Below, in pieces: positions 24,695-34,422 of a DNA stretch of 61,587 nt; the stretch's first letter is position 1; each line of letters starts with the position of its first letter. The position numbers and the translations under genes are program-made. A model generated the notes under the pieces. It saw only the letters and a list, made by a program, of their open reading frames with translations, searched no databases and was not told the origin of the DNA. The DNA comes from Clostridia bacterium (GTDB lineage: Bacteria; Bacillota; Clostridia; Oscillospirales; SIG627): NCBI GenBank assembly GCA_017507325.1, contig JAFWBD010000023.1, positions 1 to 61,587 of the forward strand, given 5' to 3'.

Positions 24695-25774
24695 ATGAAC
24701 CAAATCAAAGTGGGTATCATCGGCGCTACCGGTATGGTAGGTCAGAGATTCGTTACCCTTCTGGAAAATCACCCCTATTTTGAGATCGCAGGGCTCTATG
24801 CCAGCGCCAGAAGCGCAGGGAAGCTTTACGGAGAAACGGTGGAGGGCCGCTGGAAAATGGCTACCCCTCTGCCCGAGAAGATCGCCGCAATGACCGTTTA
24901 CGATGCATCTGATATCGACCGCATTGCGAGCACGGTGGATATGGTGTTCTGCGCCGTCAATATGCCCAAGGAAGAGATCCGCGTGTACGAGGAGGCTTTG
25001 GCCAAGGCGGAGATCCCCGTGGTTTCCAACAACAGCGCTCACCGTATGACCCCCGACGTTCCCATGATCATTCCCGAGGTCAATCCCCATCACACCGATC
25101 TGATCCCCGTGCAGAGAAAGCGCCTCGGCACCCGCCGCGGCTTTATTGCCGCCAAGCCCAATTGCTCCATTCAGAGCTACGTTCCCCTGATTCAGCCCTT
25201 GATGGAGTTTGAGCCCAAGGAGATCGTGGTCACCACCTATCAGGCCATCTCCGGTGCCGGTAAGACCTTTAAGGAATGGCCCGAAATGCTGGATAATATC
25301 ATTCCCTACATTTCCGGAGAAGAGGAAAAGAGCGAGAAGGAGCCCTTGAAGATCTGGGGTAAGATCACCGAAAACGGCGTGGAGCACAACAAGGACATTG
25401 CCATTACCGCCCAGTGCCTCCGTGTCCCCTGTACCGACGGGCATATGGCCGCCACCTTCATCCGCTTCGGGAAAAAGCCCACGGCGGAGCAAATTCTGGA
25501 AAAGTGGAAGGCTTACCGCTCCGTTCCTCAGGAATTGGAATTGCCCTCCGCTCCCCATCAGTTCATTACGTATTTTGAAGATCCCGCCCGTCCTCAGACC
25601 GGTCTTGACCGTATGACGGAAAAGGGTATGGGCATTTGCGCAGGCCGTCTTCGCGAGGATTCGGTTTACGATTATAAATTTGTGGGTCTTTCTCACAATA
25701 CCCTTCGCGGAGCCGCAGGCGGCGCCGTGGAGGTAGCGGAGCTTCTGTTCCGTTTGGGCTACTTTGCAAAATGA
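24695..25774 (+). CDS. asd: Aspartate-semialdehyde dehydrogenase
   Basis: 359 residues. Reduces aspartyl phosphate to aspartate semialdehyde, the branch point to lysine/diaminopimelate, threonine and methionine. N-terminal GIIGATGMVGQRF binds NADP. AAKPNCSIQSYVPL carries the active-site cysteine, and QAISGAGK and GHMAATFIRF follow. The size and the long C-terminal part match the archaeal/fungal type of the enzyme rather than the shorter E. coli or B. subtilis type. GGAGG lies six bases before the ATG at 24695; an in-frame TTG at 24683 precedes that site and is not used. Its stop overlaps the rarA ATG by four bases. Confidence 0.94.
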   Translation: MNQIKVGIIGATGMVGQRFVTLLENHPYFEIAGLYASARSAGKLYGETVEGRWKMATPLPEKIAAMTVYDASDIDRIASTVDMVFCAVNMPKEEIRVYEEALAKAEIPVVSNNSAHRMTPDVPMIIPEVNPHHTDLIPVQRKRLGTRRGFIAAKPNCSIQSYVPLIQPLMEFEPKEIVVTTYQAISGAGKTFKEWPEMLDNIIPYISGEEEKSEKEPLKIWGKITENGVEHNKDIAITAQCLRVPCTDGHMAATFIRFGKKPTAEQILEKWKAYRSVPQELELPSAPHQFITYFEDPARPQTGLDRMTEKGMGICAGRLREDSVYDYKFVGLSHNTLRGAAGGAVEVAELLFRLGYFAK

Positions 25775-27018
25775 ACACCCCCCTCGCTGAGCGGCTTCGT
25801 CCCCGCGAAATGAGCGATGTTGTGGGTCAGGATCACATTCTGGGGGAAAAAGGACCGCTCAAGCGCCTTCTTTCCTCCGGAAAGCTGACCAATATGATCT
25901 TCTACGGTCCCTCGGGCGTGGGAAAAACCACCGTTGCCAATTTGGTGGCGGGTGTGGCAGGGCTTCCCTTTCGCAAGCTGAACGCCACCACCGCCGCAGG
26001 AAAGGACATCAAGGAGGTTTTGTCGGAGACCCAAGGGCTGGATGGGATGAACGGCATTGTTCTCTATCTGGATGAGATCCAATATCTGAACAAAAAGCAA
26101 CAGCAAACGCTTTTGGAGTATATTGAGGACGGTCGGGTAACCCTCATTGCCTCTACCACGGAAAACCCTTATTTTTACGTTTACAAGGCGATCCTGTCCC
26201 GCTGTGCCGTGTTCGAATTCAAGCCCATCTCCCCCGAGGCGGTGGAAAAAAATCTTTTCCGCGGGCTGGATTTTCTCAATGAGGAAAACGGTATCTCCAA
26301 GGGTGCCGATCGGGAAGCGATGAAAAAAATCGCTCTGTATTCCGGCGGCGACGTTCGCGCTTCCTTGAATTTTTTGGAGCTTTGTTATTACGTTTCCGAT
26401 GAAACGATCACCCCCGAGGACGTGGAATCCTGCGCTCAGCGAAATTATACCGCCTATGACCGCTCGGGTGACGATAAGTATGAATTGCTTTCCGCCTTGC
26501 AAAAATCCATCCGCGGGAGCGATGAAAACGCCGCGATCTTCTATTTGGCAAAGCTTCTGGAGGCAGGCGATCTGCAGGGTGCCTGCAGGCGGCTTTTGGT
26601 CATTGCATCGGAGGATATCGGCCTTGCTTACCCGCAGGCGATCTGCGTGGTGAAAAGCTGTGTGGATTCCGCTTTGATGGTGGGGATGCCCGAGGCTCGA
26701 ATTCCCTTGGCCGAGGCGGCTGTGTTTTTGGCAACCCTTCCCAAATCCAATTCGGCGTATATGGCCTACAGTGCCGCGGCGGCGGATATTGCCGCAGGGC
26801 TCGGTGCCGATATGCCTTCCCGATTGAAGAACAATCATTTCTTCGGAGTGGGGGAGAAAAAAGCGGCATACCTTTATCCCCACGATTACCCCGATCATTG
26901 GGTATCTCAACAGTACCTGCCCGATGATATCAAGGATAAGCGATATTACAGCTTCGGAGAAAATAAAACCGAAATGGCCGCAAAGGCCTATTGGGAAAAA
27001 ATCAAGAATAAAAAATAG
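25771..27018 (+). CDS. rarA: Replication-associated recombination protein RarA (MgsA)
   Basis: 415 residues. A clamp-loader-like AAA+ ATPase that acts at stalled replication forks. N-terminal PLAERLRPREMSDVVGQDHILGE, Walker A GPSGVGKTTVAN, Walker B VLYLDEIQYLNKKQQ and sensor ASTTENPYFYVYKAILSRC are all family signatures. The C-terminal tetramerisation part ends SQQYLPDDIKDKRYY. The ATG overlaps the asd stop, so it is coupled to asd although the functions are unrelated. It ends at a bidirectional terminator shared with rsgA. Confidence 0.96.
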   Translation: MNTPLAERLRPREMSDVVGQDHILGEKGPLKRLLSSGKLTNMIFYGPSGVGKTTVANLVAGVAGLPFRKLNATTAAGKDIKEVLSETQGLDGMNGIVLYLDEIQYLNKKQQQTLLEYIEDGRVTLIASTTENPYFYVYKAILSRCAVFEFKPISPEAVEKNLFRGLDFLNEENGISKGADREAMKKIALYSGGDVRASLNFLELCYYVSDETITPEDVESCAQRNYTAYDRSGDDKYELLSALQKSIRGSDENAAIFYLAKLLEAGDLQGACRRLLVIASEDIGLAYPQAICVVKSCVDSALMVGMPEARIPLAEAAVFLATLPKSNSAYMAYSAAAADIAAGLGADMPSRLKNNHFFGVGEKKAAYLYPHDYPDHWVSQQYLPDDIKDKRYYSFGENKTEMAAKAYWEKIKNKK

Positions 27019-27050
27019 AATCCATCTGCAAAAAATGCGCGGATGGATTC
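27018..27050. terminator. Bidirectional terminator between rarA and rsgA
   Basis: GAATCCATC pairs with GATGGATTC around a loop rich in A, with an extra GC pair inside. T-rich tails occur on both sides (TTTCTTG on plus; TATTTTTT on minus), so it can stop both convergent operons. Confidence 0.85.
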
Positions 27051-27066
27051 TTTCTTGTTTTCGGGC

Positions 27067-28008
27067 TTATTTTCGGGTTCTTTTTTTGTCCAGCTCCCAG
27101 GATTTGGTTTTGCTCAATTCCTCGTACAGCGCGGTATAGCTATCGTGGCGGCTTTGGGGGATGATGCCGCGCCGCACCGCCTCCAGGATCTGACAGCCGT
27201 CCTCCTTGCGGTGGGAGCATTTGGTGTATTTGCATTGTCCCAGGCGATCCCGAAATTCGGGAAAGGAAAGGGGGAGATCCTCCTTTTCCATAAAGAAGAA
27301 TTTGTCAAAATCCAAAAGGGAAAAGCCGGGGGTATCGGCGACGTATACGCTCCCTCTTCCCTTGGGAAGCGGAATGGGATAGAGAATGCTTTGTCGGGTG
27401 GTATGTCGGCCGCGCCGTGTCTTTTCGCTCAGATCGCCCGTTTCGGTTTGAATCTGAGGGAAAAGCAGTTGAATTAAGGTGGATTTTCCTACGCCGCTGG
27501 CGCCCGCCAGCGCACAAACGCTGCGATCCTTGATGTACGGAATCAAAAGAGAGGCGATTTCTTCGGGATCCTCACATGTCACGGCCTCGGCAGAAAAGCC
27601 CGCCTTGCGATACGTATCGCAAAGCTTTTCTGCCCCCTCGGGGTCCAATTCCTTCTTGGTGAAGACCAAAACCGCACGGATCCCGTTGTGACAGGCAACG
27701 GAAAGAAGCTTGTCCAAGGCCAGAAGGGAGGGGTCGGGACTTTTGACGGATGCCACCACGAAGATCATATCCAAATTGGCCAAGGGCGGACGGATCAAAA
27801 TGTTTTTTCGGGGGAGAACCGATGCGATCACCCCACCGGATTCCTCGGAGGATTTGCCTTCCTCCCGAAGGATCTCCACCTCATCTCCCACCGTGGGGAC
27901 AATATCGCAATGACGAAAACGCCCCTTGGCTGAGCATAAAACCGTCTCCGATCCGATTTCCACCGTGTAGATCCCTCCGTTTAAACGGAGAATTTTTCCG
28001 ATCTCCAT
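27067..28008 (-). CDS. rsgA: Ribosome small-subunit-dependent GTPase RsgA
   Basis: 313 residues. Checks and releases late 30S assembly intermediates. An N-terminal OB fold is followed by a circularly permuted GTPase: the G4-like VFTKKEL comes before the P loop GASGVGKSTLIQLL, then the switch TRRGRHTT and DTPGF. The C-terminal zinc motif is CKYTKCSHRKEDGC. It ends the yicC-to-rsgA operon, five bases after prkC. In B. subtilis rpe and thiN follow; here the operon stops at the shared terminator. Confidence 0.95.
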   Translation of the reverse strand: MEIGKILRLNGGIYTVEIGSETVLCSAKGRFRHCDIVPTVGDEVEILREEGKSSEESGGVIASVLPRKNILIRPPLANLDMIFVVASVKSPDPSLLALDKLLSVACHNGIRAVLVFTKKELDPEGAEKLCDTYRKAGFSAEAVTCEDPEEIASLLIPYIKDRSVCALAGASGVGKSTLIQLLFPQIQTETGDLSEKTRRGRHTTRQSILYPIPLPKGRGSVYVADTPGFSLLDFDKFFFMEKEDLPLSFPEFRDRLGQCKYTKCSHRKEDGCQILEAVRRGIIPQSRHDSYTALYEELSKTKSWELDKKRTRK

Positions 28009-28012
28009 TCCG

Positions 28013-29860
28013 TTACGGCTCCCGTGTTTCGGGCTCGGTTTCGGTTTTCGGCGGCGGATTGGGATCCTTTCCCATGCTGACGATCAGATCCACCGCGGTG
28101 TATTTTTGTGCCGTGGCTTCTCCCGGCAGAATGCTTTGCTCCACCACACAGCCCTCGGGAATGGTATCGGAATAGGCACGGGTGATGGTTCCTACAATGA
28201 AATTGGCATTCAGCAGGGCTCTTTTGGCCTCCTCCGCCGTTTGACCGATCACGTCGATCATATTGGAAAAGCTGGTGCCGGCTCCCTTGGAAACCAGAAG
28301 AGTTACCGTATCTCCGCTGGCAAGGTAGGTACCGGGCTTGGGAAGGGACATAATGACAAAGCCGGAAATCACCGTGCTGTCAAATCGCTCCTGCACCACG
28401 ACCTTGGCACCCATTTTTTCCAGAAGAAGCTGAACCTCTCGGTATTCCCGGTTGGAAAAATCGGGAAGGGAAAAGCTCTTTTTTCCCGCGGACACTTCGA
28501 TCTCCACGGTGACCTTTTTATCCTTGGAGGCCAATTTTCGGGTCTGTCCGCCCTCGGGCTTTTGCAGGGTGATCCGACCTGCATCGTAAATATCGTTGTT
28601 CACGTATTTGACCGAAAGAAGAATATTGGATTCCTCCAATTCCGCCTCAAGGGAAGCATTGAATTCCCGATCGATGAGATTGGGAATGGAAACCAAGAGG
28701 GTATTGTCCTCCGAGGTCATTTCCAAAAGGGAAGAGAGAAGAATGATTCCCGCGCCTGCAATGACGATCAAAAAGGCACAGGTGACGCCCAAAATGATCG
28801 GAAAGAGCGTTTGACGGGAGAGCTTGGTTTCTTCCGTTGGCCTGCCGAAGCGTCTCGGCGGCGTTTTGACCCTCGTCTTTTTTTGCTTTTTTGGATTTTT
28901 TCCGCTCTCGTCGGGACGGGCTCTGTTTTCCCGAATTCCTTTGGAAGAGGGCTCTGCGGCGGCGTTCTTGTTCTTTTCCTCCGAGGCCGATTCCTTGGGC
29001 TCCACGAACACCACAGACTTGTCCTTCTGCACGATCTCGCAGGCACGGCGCATGGATTTGGCGGAGCGGAAGCGTTCCTCGGGGGTTTTATTCATAGCAC
29101 GCAAAATGATCTGCTCCAGCCCTTGGGGAATTTTCGGATCGATTTTACGGGGGCGGGGCGGCTTGGTGTTGACCTGCATCATGGCAATGGAAAGGGGCGT
29201 GTCTCCCTCAAAGGGCAATTTGCCCGTGGCCATTTCGTAAAGCATAATTCCCACCGAATACAGATCCGAGGAAAAGGTGGTGGCCTTTCCGCTGGCTTGC
29301 TCGGGAGAAATGTAATATACCGTTCCCATGGCAACACCGGAATTGGTCTGCTTGGTGTCGCTGATCTGGGCAATGCCGAAATCCGTTACCTTGACCTTGT
29401 CGCCTGCTTGTACCATAATGTTCTGGGGCTTGATGTCCCGATGCACCACGCCCTTTTCGTGAGCGTGCTCCAGAGCGGACAGAATCTGTATGGTAAAATC
29501 CAAGCTTTTTTCAATGCCCAAGGGGCCGTTGCGCTTGATGTATTCCCGCAGGGTGATGCCGTCGATATATTCCATAACGATGTATTTGCTTTTTCCCGTA
29601 AAGGCAACGTCGTAAATATCCACGATGTGCTCGTTGGAGAGAAGGGCCACCGCACGGGATTCGTTGACGAATCTGCGAATGGAGGCGGAATCGTTGCTGT
29701 GCTTTTCATTGAGCATTTTCAGGGCAACGATTCGGTTTTTCAATCGGTCCTTGGCCTTCAGAACCAGCGCCATACCGCCGATTCCCTTGACCTTGAGGAC
29801 CTCGTATCGGTCATCGATCACCGTTCCCACAAGGTGGGCGTATTTTTGTACGGAATCCAT
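28013..29860 (-). CDS. prkC: PASTA-domain Ser/Thr protein kinase PrkC
   Basis: 615 residues. Residues 16-285 are a Hanks-type kinase: glycine loop GIGGMALVLKAKD, K48 in VALKML, HRDIKPQN with D142, DFG with D160, and a PEQASGK activation segment. A basic linker (330-355) leads to one transmembrane helix near 357-385. Three extracellular PASTA repeats follow (IPNLIDREF..., LPDFSNREYREVQLLLEK..., MIDVIGQTAEEAKRALLNAN...), which bind muropeptides or lipid II, and a short Pro/Glu-rich tail. In spore formers this kinase senses peptidoglycan fragments in germination. The upstream prpC encodes its phosphatase. Confidence 0.96.
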   Translation of the reverse strand: MDSVQKYAHLVGTVIDDRYEVLKVKGIGGMALVLKAKDRLKNRIVALKMLNEKHSNDSASIRRFVNESRAVALLSNEHIVDIYDVAFTGKSKYIVMEYIDGITLREYIKRNGPLGIEKSLDFTIQILSALEHAHEKGVVHRDIKPQNIMVQAGDKVKVTDFGIAQISDTKQTNSGVAMGTVYYISPEQASGKATTFSSDLYSVGIMLYEMATGKLPFEGDTPLSIAMMQVNTKPPRPRKIDPKIPQGLEQIILRAMNKTPEERFRSAKSMRRACEIVQKDKSVVFVEPKESASEEKNKNAAAEPSSKGIRENRARPDESGKNPKKQKKTRVKTPPRRFGRPTEETKLSRQTLFPIILGVTCAFLIVIAGAGIILLSSLLEMTSEDNTLLVSIPNLIDREFNASLEAELEESNILLSVKYVNNDIYDAGRITLQKPEGGQTRKLASKDKKVTVEIEVSAGKKSFSLPDFSNREYREVQLLLEKMGAKVVVQERFDSTVISGFVIMSLPKPGTYLASGDTVTLLVSKGAGTSFSNMIDVIGQTAEEAKRALLNANFIVGTITRAYSDTIPEGCVVEQSILPGEATAQKYTAVDLIVSMGKDPNPPPKTETEPETREP

Positions 29861-29877
29861 ACCAAACTCCCTTCGTT

Positions 29878-30660
29878 TTAATTCAACTTGATCACCACGG
29901 CGGTAATGTTATCGGCGCCGCCGCATTCGTTGGCATAATCGATCAAAAGATGGACCTGCTCCTCGCAGCTTCTTTCGCTTTCCAGCGTTTTCAAAAAAAA
30001 GTCTTTGTCAAAATAGTTGGAAAGCCCATCACTGCACAGTAAAAGTGTTCCCGAAGTGTAGGGAAAAAATTCAATATCCGCTTCCACCTTTTCATCCACG
30101 CCCAAGGCACGGAGAATGATGTTGCGGTTGGGGTGAACCTGCGCTTCCTTTTCGGAGATCTTGCCCTCGTCGATGAGAGATTGCACCAGGGAGTGATCCT
30201 TGGTCAATTTTTCAATGGAGCCGTCCTTTACGTAGTAAATGCGGCTGTCACCGATGTTGGTGGTGTAAATTCCCTTTGGGGTCACAGCGCAGGAGGTCAG
30301 CGTGGTTCCCATACCCGAAAGGGACTTGTCCTGCTCTGCCGCGGCGAAGACCTCACGGTTGGCAAAGAAAACGGATTTTTGAATGAAATCCTTCAGCCGC
30401 AGATCGGGAAAGTGCTCGCAGGGAACTCCGAATTCGGGAATCTCGCCCAAATAGAGAAAGCTCAGCGCCGACAGAATGTATTTGGAAAGCTTTTTCGTGA
30501 AGGCGTCGATTCCCATGGCGCTGGCCACGTTTCCGCCGTTGGCACCGCCCATTCCGTCACATACGGTAGCCAGCAGAAGATTGCCCGCGATCTTGATGCG
30601 AAAGGCATCCTGATTGTTGCTGCGGCGAATTCCTTGGTTTGTGGAGCCGTAATATTGCAT
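29878..30660 (-). CDS. prpC: PP2C-type protein phosphatase PrpC
   Basis: 260 residues. Mn/Mg-dependent phosphatase that reverses PrkC phosphorylation. Motifs in order: STNQGIRRSNNQDAF, ATVCDGMGGANGGNVAS (metal-binding Asp), GDSRIYYVKDG, and LLLCSDGLSNYFD, with ECGGADNITAVVIKL at the end. The ATG at 30660 follows GGAGAACACTT and gives the normal N-terminus; longer versions in the frame run into rlmN. It lies between rlmN and prkC, 17 bases from prkC, as in B. subtilis. Confidence 0.95.
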   Translation of the reverse strand: MQYYGSTNQGIRRSNNQDAFRIKIAGNLLLATVCDGMGGANGGNVASAMGIDAFTKKLSKYILSALSFLYLGEIPEFGVPCEHFPDLRLKDFIQKSVFFANREVFAAAEQDKSLSGMGTTLTSCAVTPKGIYTTNIGDSRIYYVKDGSIEKLTKDHSLVQSLIDEGKISEKEAQVHPNRNIILRALGVDEKVEADIEFFPYTSGTLLLCSDGLSNYFDKDFFLKTLESERSCEEQVHLLIDYANECGGADNITAVVIKLN

Positions 30661-30671
30661 AAGTGTTCTCC

Positions 30672-31721
30672 TCAGCGCAGCTGTTTTTCTCTGCGCAATT
30701 GGCCGCAAGCGGCCTGAATGTCGGCACCCAGTGTTCGGCGGATGGTGGCGTTGATGCCCGCTTTCTGTAAGGAAGCGGCAAACTGCTCCAGCTTTTTGCG
30801 GTCACCCGGGCGATAAGTGGTTTCTTTTGTGGGATTAATGGGTATCAGATTCAAGTGGTTCATCCATCCCGAAAGCAGATGAATCAATTCGCTTTTTGTC
30901 TTTTCGGTATCGTTGACCCCTGCGATCAAGGCGTATTCAAAGGAAATTCTGCGACCGGTTTTCACGGTGTATTCCTTGCAGACCTCCATCAGCTCCTCCA
31001 AGGGGTAGCGCCGATTGATGGGCATCAATTCCGAGCGCAGTGCGGGATTGGAGGCGTGAAGGGAAATGGAAAGGGTAATGGGGATTTCCTCCGTCATCAA
31101 ACGGCGTATCTCGGGGATCAGCCCGCAGGTGGAGAGGGAAATGTTCCGATACCCGATCCCAAAAAGCTCCTTGCAGTTGCAAAGGCGGAGAAAGCGCATC
31201 ACGTTGTCGTAATTGTCCAGCGGCTCGCCGATTCCCATCAGCACCACGTGTCCGATGCGGAAATCGGGCTGTTTCTTCCTTTCCTCGCGGGTGATTTCCA
31301 CCATTTGCAACAGGATCTCGCCGGCGCTGAGATTTCGCTCAAAGCCCGCCTTGGTGGAGGCGCAAAAGCGACATCCCATTTTACAGCCAACCTGCGTGGA
31401 CAGGCAAACGCTGTAGCCGTGCTTGTAGGAAAGCAAAACGCTCTCTACGTAATTTCCGTCGGGAAGGGTGAACAGAAATTTGACCGTTCCGTCGATTTTG
31501 GAGGTCAGACTTTCGCATTCGGCCATATTGGAGATCTCAAAGAGCTCCGAGAGCCTTTTTCGATGCTCCTTGGAAAGATTGGTCATTTCCTCAAAACTGC
31601 GGGCACCCCGCTCCAGCCAGGAAACGATCTGTCCCGCACGGTACCCCTCCATTCCGTTTTTCTTTAAAATATCGGAAATCTCATAAGGGAGAAGAGATCG
31701 AAGATCGATTTTTTCATTCAT
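30672..31721 (-). CDS. rlmN: 23S rRNA (adenine-2503-C2)-methyltransferase RlmN
   Basis: 349 residues. Radical-SAM enzyme that methylates C2 of A2503 in 23S rRNA and A37 in tRNAs. The cluster motif is CKMGCRFCAS, preceded by SVCLSTQVG. GIGEPLDNYDNV, STCGLIPEI and the C-terminal PINPTKETTYRP are family marks. The methyl-carrying cysteine lies in the RRTLGADIQAACGQL tail. It overlaps rsmB by four bases (ATGA) and is 11 bases from prpC. Cfr-type resistance enzymes share the fold, but the operon position and sequence fit RlmN. Confidence 0.96.
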   Translation of the reverse strand: MNEKIDLRSLLPYEISDILKKNGMEGYRAGQIVSWLERGARSFEEMTNLSKEHRKRLSELFEISNMAECESLTSKIDGTVKFLFTLPDGNYVESVLLSYKHGYSVCLSTQVGCKMGCRFCASTKAGFERNLSAGEILLQMVEITREERKKQPDFRIGHVVLMGIGEPLDNYDNVMRFLRLCNCKELFGIGYRNISLSTCGLIPEIRRLMTEEIPITLSISLHASNPALRSELMPINRRYPLEELMEVCKEYTVKTGRRISFEYALIAGVNDTEKTKSELIHLLSGWMNHLNLIPINPTKETTYRPGDRKKLEQFAASLQKAGINATIRRTLGADIQAACGQLRREKQLR

Positions 31722-33007
31722 AGCTTTTTCTCCAGCAGATCGCAGAAGAATCCGTCGTTTTCCCCACCCTTGGGGAACAGCGTTTCGGCCTCTCCCACAC
31801 GGACGAATTCGGGGTGAAGGGAAAGAAAGCGATCGGTGACGTTTTCATTTTCTTTCGGATTGAGGGTGCAGGTGGAATACAGCAAGCGCCCTCCCTTTTT
31901 CAGCGCACGGGCGCCCACATCCAAAATGGCCTCCTGCAGGGGAGGCAGGGCATCGGCGTCGGATTTGGGCTTGTGTCGGATATCGGGCTTTTTGGCAATG
32001 GTGCCGTAGCCGGAGCAGGGAACGTCGCAGATCACGCGGTCAAATGCCTCCCTTGCGTCCTCAAGAGGCCTTGAGGAATCCCGTGCCTCGGCACGGATGA
32101 TGGAAATGCCGAGTCTTTGTGCCCCCTTGGTGATCAAGGAGAGCCTGGAGGGGTAGAATTCGTGGGAAACGATTTCTCCCTCGCCCTCCATATCCATCGC
32201 GGCGGCAAAGCTTTTTCCGCCGGGAGCGGCGCAGAGATCCAGCACCCGTTCGCCTTTTTTGGCACCCAATCGGTCAACGGCGTGCTGAGCGGCGGCATCT
32301 TGTACGAAAAACAAGCCCTCCTCAAAGCCCGGCAAGAGTGCGGGGCCTCCGGATCCCTCCACCGTAATGCCGTTTCGGCACAGTGCGGCCGAGTGGTGAG
32401 AAATCCCGTTTTTCTTTAAAAGAGCCGAATAGGAGGGAAGATCGGTTTTCAAGGTGTTGACCCGAAGGGTCAGTGCGGCCTCGGTGTTTTGCGCCTCCAA
32501 AATGTCCAGACAGCGCTCCTTTCCGTAGGCCTCCTGCCAAAGACCGATCAAATGGCGTGGATAGCCGTAGCGCAGAGACAAGCCCTTCTTTCCGGGATGC
32601 TCCAAAAGCGCCAGCGCGGCGGGGATATCGCTTGCGAGGCGGCGAAGCACCGCGTTGATCAGGGGGAGAGCGGCAGGCGCATAGTGCTTGGCCAATTCGC
32701 CCCCTTCAAAAATGGCCGCACGGTTGGGAATGCGGTCCATATAAAGGATCTGATAGGCGGAAAGCTCCAAGATACACAGAACCTCCGTCTCCATTTGGTG
32801 AAGGGGCACCGAGGACAGACGGGAGAGAAGATAATCCAGCGTGATCTTTTTCTCCACCACGCCAAGATACAGCTTGGTGTAGAGCTTGCGGTCCTCGGGA
32901 GAATCGTGAAATTTTCGCAGGGTGGAATCCGCCTCCAAATTGGAAAAGGCTCCCTTTTCGGTGCTTTTGCAAAGAGAGAGCAAGGCGGCCTTGCGGGCGC
33001 GGTTCAT
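31718..33007 (-). CDS. rsmB: 16S rRNA (cytosine-967-C5)-methyltransferase RsmB
   Basis: 429 residues. An N-terminal NusB-like RNA-binding domain (RKAALLSLCKSTEKG...DYLLSRL) is followed by the SAM domain with VLDLCAAPGGKSFA. The two catalytic cysteines are in DVPCSGYGT and STCTLNPKENE. The ATG at 33007 overlaps the fmt stop (ATGA), which sets the start; the frame is open further upstream inside fmt but is not used. Length is typical. Confidence 0.95.
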   Translation of the reverse strand: MNRARKAALLSLCKSTEKGAFSNLEADSTLRKFHDSPEDRKLYTKLYLGVVEKKITLDYLLSRLSSVPLHQMETEVLCILELSAYQILYMDRIPNRAAIFEGGELAKHYAPAALPLINAVLRRLASDIPAALALLEHPGKKGLSLRYGYPRHLIGLWQEAYGKERCLDILEAQNTEAALTLRVNTLKTDLPSYSALLKKNGISHHSAALCRNGITVEGSGGPALLPGFEEGLFFVQDAAAQHAVDRLGAKKGERVLDLCAAPGGKSFAAAMDMEGEGEIVSHEFYPSRLSLITKGAQRLGISIIRAEARDSSRPLEDAREAFDRVICDVPCSGYGTIAKKPDIRHKPKSDADALPPLQEAILDVGARALKKGGRLLYSTCTLNPKENENVTDRFLSLHPEFVRVGEAETLFPKGGENDGFFCDLLEKKL

Positions 33008-33948
33008 ATCAGCCGATCTCCGAGGGCGATTTTTCTTCCGTTCACGGCATCTTGTGCCGTGATCTTGCCCTTGCCTTCGGGTTGAAGGATGCCAAGAGCC
33101 ACGGCACCGTCGGCCGTTTTGACCAAAACCCGAGGCTTTACGGCAATGACCGTGCCGCATTCTCCTTCAAAATCACCGATCGCCTTTTCAGCGGACAGGA
33201 TCTTCAGATTCTTACCGTCCTTTTCGGTGATGCAAACGGCGCAGGGAACGGGGGAAAAGGCTCGGATCCGATCCAAAACCCGATCCGAGCTTTCCGAAAA
33301 GCAAAGGTGCTGATCCTCTTTTGTGATCTTGGCGGCGTAAGAGGAGAGGGAATCGTCCTGCTTTTCGGGGGTAAGGGTGCCGCCGTAGATCGAGGGGAGG
33401 ATCTCCAAAAGCATCTCTCGACCCATTTGACTCAAGCGATCAAACAGCTCGCCCACGCATTCGGTCTTGCCGATCTCGGTTTTCCGCCGCATCAGCATAT
33501 CCCCGGTGTCGATCCCTTCGTCCATTTGCATGATGGTGATGCCCGTTTCGGATTCCCCGTTCAAAATGGCACGGTGAATGGGAGCGGCCCCGCGATATTT
33601 CGGGAGAAGGGAGGCGTGAATGCAAAGGCATCCGAATTTGGGCGCCTCCAAAATGATCTTGGGCAGAATCAGCCCGTAGGAGGCCACCACCGCCAGATCT
33701 GCCCCCAGGGAAAGAAAGCGCTCCTGCTCGGACGGATCCCGAAGACTGTGGGGCTGATACAAAGGCAAATTTCGATCCAGGGCAAATTGCGCCACACAGC
33801 CGACGCTTTCCTTCATGCCCCGACCGGATTTTTTATTCTCTTTGGTATAGACCGTCAAGCGGTCCTCGGGAGAAAGGGATTCGTAAAGCCCCTCCAGGGC
33901 GGCCAGCGCAAAGGGACCCGTTCCCATAAAAACAAGGTTTTTACTCAT
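33004..33948 (-). CDS. fmt: Methionyl-tRNA formyltransferase
   Basis: 314 residues. Formylates Met-tRNA(fMet) with 10-formyl-tetrahydrofolate. LVFMGTGPFALAAL opens the Rossmann domain; the folate-site signature IHASLLPKYRGAAPIHRAI includes the catalytic Asn/His region, followed by GITIMQMDEGIDTGDML. The C-terminal OB domain is present. It overlaps def by eight bases and rsmB by four, so deformylase and formyltransferase are coupled as in most bacteria. Confidence 0.96.
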   Translation of the reverse strand: MSKNLVFMGTGPFALAALEGLYESLSPEDRLTVYTKENKKSGRGMKESVGCVAQFALDRNLPLYQPHSLRDPSEQERFLSLGADLAVVASYGLILPKIILEAPKFGCLCIHASLLPKYRGAAPIHRAILNGESETGITIMQMDEGIDTGDMLMRRKTEIGKTECVGELFDRLSQMGREMLLEILPSIYGGTLTPEKQDDSLSSYAAKITKEDQHLCFSESSDRVLDRIRAFSPVPCAVCITEKDGKNLKILSAEKAIGDFEGECGTVIAVKPRVLVKTADGAVALGILQPEGKGKITAQDAVNGRKIALGDRLI

Positions 33949-34414
33949 ATTCCTTCATTTCCTCCGGAGTGAGCATCCGAAGGGCCTCGTCGTAAAAAAG
34001 CTTGCCCTCCAGATGATCCATCTCGTGGCAAATCGCCTTGGCCAAAAAGCCCTCGGCCTTTTTGCGGACGGTCTTTCCCTCACGGGTCAGGGTCTCTACC
34101 TCCACCCGCAAGGGTCTGCGGGTAATGCCCCAACGGTCGGGGCAGGAAAGACATCCCTCAAGGCTCTCCTGAGATCCGCTCATTTTCAGCATTTTGGGAT
34201 TGATCAATTCCAATTCCTCCGTGCCGATATCAATGACGATGACCCGCTTTAATTTTCCAACCTGCACGGCGGCAAGACCAACGCCTCCCGCTTTGTGCAT
34301 GGTTTCCTTCATATCCTCTAAAAGAGTCAGAATTTTTTCATCGACGGCCGAAATCTCGCGGGATCTTTTGCGCAGGATCTCGTCGCCGTCTTTGACAATG
34401 TTTAAAATGGCCAT
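33941..34414 (-). CDS. def: Peptide deformylase
   Basis: 157 residues. Removes the N-formyl group from nascent proteins with an active-site Fe/Zn. The three motifs are GVGLAAVQVG, EGCLSCPD (metal Cys) and CHEMDHLEG (HExxH variant HEMDH). It starts at ATG 34414, where GAGGAG precedes the codon; the TTG-started longer frame overlaps the end of priA and is rejected. Confidence 0.96.
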   Translation of the reverse strand: MAILNIVKDGDEILRKRSREISAVDEKILTLLEDMKETMHKAGGVGLAAVQVGKLKRVIVIDIGTEELELINPKMLKMSGSQESLEGCLSCPDRWGITRRPLRVEVETLTREGKTVRKKAEGFLAKAICHEMDHLEGKLFYDEALRMLTPEEMKEYE

Positions 34415-34422
34415 AATACTCC

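Noticed and set aside
28106..29881. Open frame of 591 codons antisense to prkC
   Set aside because: prkC shows kinase and PASTA motifs throughout; the antisense frame shows none.
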